A stretch of 64,000 nucleotides of DNA, taken from the NCBI GenBank assembly GCA_037157565.1, contig JAZHRO010000012.1, positions 4,242,501 to 4,306,500 of the forward strand. Reading direction: 5' to 3'. Both the position numbers and the translations under genes were made by a program. This DNA comes from Thalassia testudinum (lineage: Eukaryota > Streptophyta > Magnoliopsida > Alismatales > Hydrocharitaceae). Within the stretch, counting starts at the first letter, position 1, and each line of letters begins with the position of its first letter. Positions 57,057 to 64,000 of this stretch are shown here, in pieces. A model generated the notes under the pieces. That model did no database searches and was not told where the DNA came from. It saw nothing but the letters and a program-made list of their open reading frames with translations.

Positions 57057-58640
57057 AGATTTTGCTAGTCCCTTAACAAAACCTTATGAATCAAACCAAT
57101 TATCTAGGTCGGATGTAATCGTCAAGATGCCCTACTAAGCTGCGTCTCTAGGAATCAGATCTAAATACCAACAATAGGCCTAGAGGTACTCAAGTACCAG
57201 CCCAAATCCAGACTGGACTAGCTTTCACCTCAGTTTGCAGCAAAGGTTTCTAAGGCCAGCAGGAACTAACCTATGGTTCGTTGGACCCAACAGTTAAAGC
57301 ACCCATGCTTGAAACATGGTTAGTCCAAGTTCAATTTGCCAGTGTATTTTTTGTAAGAGAGAGATATTAAAGGAAATTTTCATTTGTGGAGAGCTTTCTC
57401 TCTCTTTTATTTTCATTATATTTTTCCTTAGATCCATCCTCGGATTGGCCCTAAACACATTCTGTATCGGATTCCTTGTCCCCACCATCAATCCTCGTAG
57501 GGTCCCTAGCAATCGATGCTTCGGGATAGCACCACCCATAGCAACCCCCAGAACCTTGGCTTTCAACACTTCAAGATAGTGCCGCCCATGGCATTTTGTA
57601 GCTAAATCAGGCCCTGACAATCGAGATTTTGGCACAATCCCACCCACGGCACTTGAACCAGTACAAGGTGCTTACGTGCCTCCAGTAGGATATTTAGATA
57701 TCCTAGGAGATAAGCACCGAGGAGATGATAAGTTATCGCCCATCTTCAAGGGGATTTTCCCGCCTCTCCACGTCGGGAACTCATCCAAATCAACTTGTGG
57801 TTTCGAGTCGCTCCTAATCTAGATCTTAGGACCATTTTCAGAACATAATAAATGCCCTTTTGACATGATTTTATTTTTTAAAGCGCATTGAACCATACTG
57901 TGTGTGATTTGGGGTGCTTAAGTTACCAGGTCCCGCAAACTAGAGGTCAGTTAACGGGGCTGAATACTCCCTAATTCTTAGACCTAATACATAAGCTTTG
58001 CATTTTCCTCAACCTCTTGAGGACTAATTCAGATCTTAACAAGTACGTGAGTGTCTAAATCTCAAAACAGATCCAAGAGGCCTAAGGTCGGTATTCGACA
58101 CTAATCCCTTAAGTTTTATCTTTCCAGGTCTTAATTCATCATTCGATCCAACCTATAAGTTAGGTAAGTTCCATATTATTTTGAAGGGACTCAGTTTCTT
58201 TCTTTATCTTTTTGTTCCTTTCTTTTCTTTTTAATTTTCCTCCCTCCTTTTTCTCATTTTGATCTTAAATGGCTCTTCTTTTTCCTCAACCTCCTTTTCT
58301 CCATTTTTCTATTTTTCAATTTTTTTCATTTTTTTGGTTTTTTGGAATATGTAATTTTTTTGATGAAACCCTTTTTGTGAATTGATTCTCATGATTTGCA
58401 ATGTCCTCATTGTAAATTAGTTGGGTTCTATTTTAGCTTAGTTCGTGCATTAGAACAGGGTCAAAGGGTAGGTGAATGGGTCGGGATGATTGTTGTGAAC
58501 GATTTCAAGCCCTGGTATGAGACCAGAGGTGGAGTCGGCTGTTCTAATGTACGAACCCTAAAGTGCAATATGAGTTCAGCAAAGAGATGTGTCAAAAAGG
58601 GTTTCAAGTTTTTCAAAGGATGACGGGTTGCCTCTCGTTA
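57057..58640 (-). other. Gyp-6 3' untranslated DNA
   Basis: It contains the threefold 40-bp repeat (57504-57651), a region shared with Gyp-3 up to about 58150, an A/G-rich stretch on the minus strand (58200-58370) and the internal motif CAATGAGGACATTGCA (minus, about 58397-58415). The post-frame block GGCGTTAAACTTTGTGCTTA with GAGAGGCAACCCG is at 58623-58665. Overlapping frames 57294-57647 (minus) and 57316-57579 (plus) mirror those of Gyp-3. Confidence 0.65.
57504..57651 (-). repeat. Threefold 40-bp repeat in the Gyp-6 3' region
   Basis: Units are at 57504-57543, 57554-57593 and 57612-57651, in the same order and spacing class as in Gyp-3 (41481-41629), reversed. Each ends on the plus strand with CCCA(T/C)(G/A)GCA. 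Confidence 0.8.
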
Positions 58641-59530
58641 AGCACAAAGTTTAACGCCATCAGCTGGGGAAATAAGCTTAGGGAGATGTGATTGACTGCA
58701 TGAATGATCTGAGAGAATATATGATCGTGATTGATGAGAATTGGATGGCCAAAGATAAGTATCAAAGCATGGTGGAGAGTCATTCCAGAATGTCTCTAAT
58801 ACAGGTCAGGCCGATTCGTTTCTGGATGATCTTTCTTGAATTTTTGTGGAGGAATCATTCGGAAGGTATAGTGATCATGGGATTCTAAAATAGGATTATG
58901 GTGATTCCAGGACTTAATAGAGATGGGTCTAGTTAGTGTATCCCAGATGTGTGGTTCCTCTCGTGCTATGTGACCTATCAAATCAATACTTGATGAGTCA
59001 TTTTGATTCTTTTCCTCTGGATTTGAGAATATCTCAAGAAATGACTCGTAGATTGGGTCTTCTAATGAATCTTCCCTATAATCTTCATCCCAATCAAAAG
59101 TGAATGCTTGGAGAGTGCCTTTTGAATCATAAAACTCAAATTTTGTAAAGGATTCATATTCTGGGTGGAGGTCACTCTCAGTATCTGCCAAACCGGATTC
59201 CTAGGGGTCCTCAAAATAGAATGTCTCCATATCCGTAGGATCTGAATCTGGTATGTCACCATGTTTCCTTAATTTCCAAGGGGTGTCTTCGAGATCAAAG
59301 GTGAAAGCTTCCACTGTGATTCTATCATTGTGCTCGATCTAGTCAGGATCATCTAAGATGTGAAAAGTTTTTAATTCTGGCTCTAGGTTTTCTACCAAGG
59401 ATATGGTCATAAGGTCCTGGATAAAACCTAGTTATTCTGCCAAGCATTTCCCTTTCGTTGCCTTGAAAATATTAATCTTAGCACGTTGATCTCTTGAGGC
59501 AATCACCATGTGCCCTGATTCACAGTTGAT
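58641..59530 (-). pseudogene. Acidic segment downstream of protease in Gyp-6
   Basis: The minus frame 58796-59191 reads ADTESDLHPEYESFTKFEFY and then TLQAFTFDWDEDYREDSLED with PIYESFLEIF. Gyp-3 has TLHAFTFDWD, a stop, and SLDEPIFESFVEE at the same place. Upstream, frame pieces give EAFTFDLEDTPWK, an extra partial copy of the motif. It follows the protease end (a PVILG.PFLATARAIIN stretch at 59490-59580) where reverse transcriptase would normally start. Broken by stops. Function unknown; it may be the common core of this element group. Confidence 0.6.
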
Positions 59531-61816
59531 TATGGCTCTTGCAGTAGCCAAGAATGGTCATCCCAAAATCACGGGCATATCCTGTATCTATTGTGGTGTA
59601 TCCATGTCGAGAATTAGGAAATCAGCTAGGTAGCTAAAATCCTTAACTCTAATTGCCACATCCTCTACCATTCCAATCGGTGTGATCAGGGTTTGGTTAG
59701 CTAGTTGCAAAGTGACATGAGCAGGTTTTAGTTGTCCAATCCATAATTTTTCAAATAGGGTGGTAAGGATGAGGTTGATTGAAGTGCCAAGGTCCAATAT
59801 AGCCCGCTTGAAATTTGTATCACCAATATTGCAAGGGATTAGCGAGGTACTTGGATCTGATCTCTTAGGAGGAAGACTGTGTTGGATTATGGCACTCACA
59901 CTTTCAGACAGGTCTATCTTCCTTTGTACTGGCTCTTCTACCTCTTTGTTGGAAAAGTCAGGCGAGGTGGAGTTTCAAGCGAGAATGTTAAGTAACGAGA
60001 TAGTGACTTGTGCATTCCTTAATGGTCCCATTGTATCAGATTCTGATACATCACTAATGTGGAGGTGAGAGAAGGCTTGCGATAAGGTGGTGAACTGGTT
60101 GTCTCGAGTAATGGGTTTCTGCTTCCACCTTTCGATTTTTCCTTTAGACTTGGAAGATGAGCCTTGGGCCCTTTTTCTTGTGCCTACCACATTGATCATG
60201 GCACAGTCATGACGTGAAGGTGGAGAGGAGAAAATCGTCCCTTGCTGCTGAGCAGTAGGGTGGGTCATGGTATGTCGTGGCTTAGCTGAGGTGGATAGGG
60301 AAAACATGCAAGTATGAGTCCTCAGACCAGGTTGGGTATAGCATGCTTGACCATGGATTTGGTTTACAATGTGTTTTTGGGTCAACACATTGTTAGGGTT
60401 TGGCAAAGGTTGGGAAGGGAGAGCACCAGGCTGGCGAGAATTTGCCATATGCGCAAGCTGATTATGGACCTCTATGATCTCGTCTTTGTGTTATTTTTGA
60501 ATGTCAGCCAGGGTTTGAAGGATCAAGGCCATCTAATCTTCCTTATTAGGCCCTGATTGGTAAGTTGGGTTGGACCTGGGCTGATTGGGTGGATATGGAT
60601 GCGGGGTCTATGGTCAGGGTTGGAATTGAGATCTCGGATTTGGGTTATTTCCCAACCACGTGAAGTTGGGATGATTATGCCATCCAGGGTTGTAGGTATT
60701 GGAGAAAGGATTGTTCTGGACAGTGTGGAGATCCTCGCAAGTCTGAGGAGCTCCAGGAAAATCAGGATACGAGGGTTTAGAGTTCCCCCAACTAGAGTAG
60801 GTTGGTCCGGAGCTTCCTCCAAGATCGAAATCAGACGGGGGTGGATAAGCATCCATCCCCTCAGAGTGGTAGATGTCGTGTGCTGCCTCCCTACCTAAGG
60901 GTGGATGCACATATGGATTTTATGGTGCAGCGGTGGTCCTGTGTAGATGTTGAGCAATGTCGTCCACCTTTTTACTAATAATGGAGACCTGATCCAATTG
61001 CCTAGCTACCAGCTCCAGATCGACGGATGTGGATAGGTCTCGGGTCTCGTGTACCCCCCCATTGTTTGTTAATGTGCGGGTGGTTGTCCTGTCATACGCA
61101 CCCAATGACTCATTATTTAGGGAGTTCTCACCCATATTCTCAAGAATTCCCTAAATCTCATCTTCATGCTGACCCATGATGCTACCACCACAGGTTGCAT
61201 TGACAAATAACTTGATGTCATCATGGAGCCCGTGGTAAAAGAATTAGACTTGTTCCCACTTTGGGACTCCATGATGGGGGCATTTACGCATGAGATCCAG
61301 AAAATGATCCCATGCCTCGTGTAAAGATTCTCTTGCTCCTTGGGAGAAGTGCGTGATTTGGTGCTGCATTGCATTAGTTCATCCAATGGGATAGAATTTT
61401 TGTAGGAAAGCAATTTGAAGTCCTTTCCATGTGTTGATCTAGTGAGGGTATATCTGAAACCAATTAGCGGCTTTGTCAGCTAGAGAGAAGGAGAAGATTT
61501 TCAAGAGTAGACCATCTCGATTATGCAAGTCTGACCCAAATGTGTGGGCCAGATGTTTCAGATTCTTGATGTGCTGGAAAGGAACCTTAGAGTTCAAGCC
61601 ATGAAATTTTGGAGTCATATGAAGCATACTAGACTTGAGCTCCACCTCGGGTACTCCTGCAAGAATATTGATTCAGGGTTTGATCTCCACCGCAATGGGA
61701 TTGTAGTGATCTCGCATTTGAGGATGCTGCGGTGGGTTGAAACGTTCATGGACAAAATCTCGAAGGTCAAAGAATTGTTGAGGCTCAAAGTTAGGTTGTT
61801 GTTCTAGATGATCCAT
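59531..61816 (-). pseudogene. gag-protease of Gyp-6 (plant Ty3/gypsy, Athila/Tat type), decayed
   Basis: ATG at 61816 opens MDHLEQQPNFEPQQFFD; DHYNPIAVEIKP follows near 61690. The central gag block is at 61439-61645 (NLKHLAHTFG, IFSFSLADKAANWFQ) and continues with ARESLHEAWDHFLDLMRKCP then HHGVPKWEQV, the classical plant gypsy gag signature. A Pro/Asn/Ser-rich part follows (60614-60910). The aspartic protease lies at 59588-59899, with AILDLGTSINLI in place of the active-site D-[ST]-G loop; DLG is usual in this plant group. The chain ends PVILG, a stop, and PFLATARAIIN. At least eight stops or frame breaks occur. Gag would form the particle and protease would mature it; this copy is dead. No zinc knuckle was found. 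Confidence 0.85.
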
Positions 61817-62916
61817 GGTTGATGAGGGTGAAATAGGCTCAGAATTAGAGGAGATGTCAACCTGCTCGGGCTGTAGCACACACAAGGACGTCGAGGCTTG
61901 GCCTCGACGAGAGTGAATAACTAATGGAGGCCTCAAGGATGGTCTTAAGGACCTCCTCCTGAACATACACTGATGGAGTAGATAAGGGACAGAAAGTGTG
62001 ATGGACCCAATCAAGACACCCAAATATTTTTGGAAAAGGTTTGAGGGGGATGATACCTCTAGATCAGAAAGCCGTCCACCTGAGAAATACCTAGGAAGCC
62101 AGGAAGGGAGAGTCTCGCAAAGACCCCTACACGGTAGAGCATCCCCACGAGTTACAGGGTTTCCCCCACCCGACCTTCCTTGTCACCGCGGATCCAGGTA
62201 GACAAGAATGGATAACTTGACCTCTTATGTCTACCAATTTTAAGTTAAGATGAGGTGCTTAGGATTCCACTTGAACTTTAGAATGAATTTGTGAGTGGTG
62301 ACCTAATTTGAAGATTGGTTGGTCCCACAAGGTGGGTCAACTTTACCTGATTTGTCCTTGATTATTAGGTCCCTGATTTTAGGATTCAAGTAGATGTTTA
62401 GAGCTTGCTTTTAGGGTTTGCTTGATTAGGTCAATTCAAACAAGGCCTAGGACACAAAATTTGGGAAGGTTGATTCTTCTTTAAGTAGGTGTGTCTCTAA
62501 AACCTTGAAATGGAAATCCTAATTGGCTCTAATTGGTCCAATCAATTAATTCCAAATTTGGCACCTAGGGCTCAATCAAGAAGGTGAGTAGCCCTAGGTG
62601 TCTTAAATCCTAAATAGGTGTAGAAATCAGGTTCAAGATTTTTCTAGAAATGTATCAAATCAGGAAACTTGTGATGATTAAGTCTAAATATAGAATGCAA
62701 GTTGGTCCTAATAGATTTCTTTCCTTCTTTAGCTCTTTTCAAAATCAAGGGCTTAAATGGAAAAGATGAGATTACCTGCCCATGGAGTGTTTGATGTACA
62801 GCTGATCTTCTCAAATGAATCCCCCTACATAAATCACAGCCAAACAGATAGAACAAGTTAGTATCAAATCAGAAATTGTGATCAAAGAGATCAAATTGCG
62901 CATTGCTCCCTGACAA
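61817..62916 (-). other. Gyp-6 5' leader
   Basis: This is leader sequence between primer site and gag. The gag frame stays open upstream to 62023 but that part has no gag similarity that I know. A frame at 62644-62856 has no recognisable content. Confidence 0.5.
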
Positions 62917-62934
62917 CAGCGCCAAAATGTTAAC
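62917..62934 (-). promoter_or_regulatory. Primer-binding site of Gyp-6
   Basis: The minus strand reads TGGCGCTGTTGTCAGGGA, three transitions from the plant tRNA-Asp complement, 3 bp from the LTR. Confidence 0.85.
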
Positions 62935-62937
62935 ACG

Positions 62938-64000
62938 TGAAATCGGTGTTTTAAAATACTTCGTTGCAGTATAGATTGAAATCGAACGAAAATAGATAAA
63001 ATTTATACTCGAATTGAAGTCTGAGGTCGAACATAGGGTGCAAGTAGCAATTTAATTCTCAAGATCACAATTTCAATCACAAAATAGCAATATATAATAA
63101 GAAATTTATGCACAAATGATATATATATATAGGAGTAAGAGTCAAGAGTGCAAAATGATTAGGGTAAAATGGTGATTTGAATCACTAAATTACCCTAATT
63201 ACAATAACAGCAAAAATTTCAATAGTGTTAACCAAAGGAAATCCATGCAAGCAAGTAAGCAGTATAGCCTCAGAAGCACAAATTAGCTGAAATCAGACAT
63301 CGGCTCTTCAAATCAAACGGCTTAAACCCTTAGTTGCTACAGTGCAAATGCACTGTTCCGAGCTCTCTTCTTCTTCTCTGTTCTTCCTTTCTTCTGTGTC
63401 TTCTTCTTCTCTTCTTACTTTCCTTCTTAGTTCTTACACACAAGGGGCTTCACAGAACTCCTCAATGACTAAGTGTTGAGGATTCGGCTTGTAGAGCAAA
63501 ACCTCCCCCCTCCTCCTTCTTTATTTCTCTTTCTCTCAAAGACCCGAGGTTAACCGAGTAATCGGATATACGGTCAAAGGTCCAGACCCGCCAGCGTGGT
63601 GTAGCGGGTGAGGAGTGAGTGCACGTGCGGTGAGTGGGACCTCACCCCGTGTGCTGAAAAGAACAACGGATGTCACAAAATCCTTTTATCTGCTACTGAG
63701 GCGCCTTCAATTGATGATGTGGGACTATGTTCCCATGCCTTCTTCGCAAAGCAGCAGCAGTCAGTGAGGTCTCTAATTAGAGGCAAAGGCATGGCTATGG
63801 TCTCCAATTGAGGTCCTGGAAGAGCACCTGGAGTCATCTGCGGCACCTGGAGATGGATTCACGGGTGATTGAAGCCGGAGAACTGCAGTCAAGGTCGGAG
63901 AAGTCGGGGGCAGCGACGGTGCTCTGGCGATGACCTGAAAAGAAGAAGACAACCACTCAGCCATGTCAAAAATGCTCAAGAGGATCACGTGGATGTGGCA
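62938..64000 (-). repeat. 5' LTR of Gyp-6, cut by the window edge
   Basis: It starts TGTTAACACG and is colinear with 54419-55500 of the 3' LTR, with roughly one difference in twelve by eye, mostly transitions. U5 block at 63008-63045. The rest, including U3, is outside the window. Confidence 0.9.

Larger units (their letters stand above)
54419..64000 (-). mobile_element. Gyp-6, family A gypsy element with gag and protease remains, runs off the window
   Basis: It reads right to left: 5' LTR (62938 to beyond 64000), primer site, leader, gag-protease (59531-61816), acidic segment (58641-59530), 3' untranslated DNA, polypurine tract, 3' LTR (54419-57043). The left duplication would be ATTAT (54414-54418), unverified. 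The internal region is only 5.9 kb and holds no reverse transcriptase, RNase H or integrase. It is in the same family as Gyp-3. Confidence 0.85.

Noticed and set aside
1..64000. Host genes, tRNA, rRNA, CRISPR arrays, plasmid or phage systems
   Set aside because: Searched by reading both strands; every longer frame falls in a mobile element or LTR, and no tRNA-like cloverleaf or regularly spaced direct-repeat array was found.

Overview
The window is repeat-only nuclear DNA from a plant, probably an angiosperm with a large genome. I found no host gene, rRNA, tRNA, CRISPR array or bacterial-type operon. The plant assignment rests on three things: Ty3/gypsy elements of the Athila/Tat kind whose primer-binding sites match the 3' end of plant tRNA-Asp, En/Spm-type CACTA transposons with an intron-containing plant transposase, and many solo LTRs. 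The species cannot be told from the sequence. Most longer open frames are fragments of mobile elements or chance frames inside LTRs. Element names below (Gyp-1 to Gyp-6, CACTA-1 to CACTA-3, sA, sB, sC for solo LTRs of families A, B, C) are mine. Layout: 1-2450 is the 3' part of CACTA-1, inserted in Gyp-1 (minus strand, to 8523), whose 5' LTR holds a copia-like solo LTR (6505-7909, duplication AGGGA). A gypsy gag-pol scrap and an LTR-like piece follow to about 9285. From 9475 to 45915 lies a nest whose layers were resolved from 5-bp target duplications. A family A solo LTR (sA1, GCAGG) is split by Gyp-3 (10897-44699, ATTCC/TTTCC). Gyp-3 in turn contains sA2 (12795-15455, GATCT/GACCT), sB1 (15728-18078, CTCCA), sC1 (20119-33685, AGAAG/AGTAG) and Gyp-5 (33696-40855, ATTAG). 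Inside sC1 sits sB2 (20123-32091, GTGTT), and inside sB2 sits the complete Gyp-4 (20609-30248, AGTTA). From 45916 on come the end of a family D element (Gyp-2) with an LTR flanked by a polypurine tract on one side and a primer site on the other, CACTA-2 (49710 to about 52600), a family D LTR fragment, and CACTA-3 (from 53696). CACTA-3 is interrupted by Gyp-6 (54419 to beyond the window), which still shows gag and protease remains. Coding content: none of the gypsy elements shows a reverse transcriptase or integrase. Gyp-1, Gyp-3, Gyp-4 and Gyp-5 carry instead one long, mostly broken frame with a Tyr/Pro/Asn-rich start (seen in three of them), a helical middle and a strongly acidic end. Gyp-6 carries gag-protease followed directly by a related acidic segment. 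They look like a guild of large non-autonomous elements that depend on a partner for replication. The two most notable observations are in family B LTRs. First, a 65-codon frame in the LTR itself is intact in two independent solo LTRs; 29 codons differ silently against 17 by replacement, which is the mark of past purifying selection. Second, an uninterrupted row of about eleven short perfect or near-perfect hairpins fills the 580 bp before the TATA box, with paired compensatory changes between copies.
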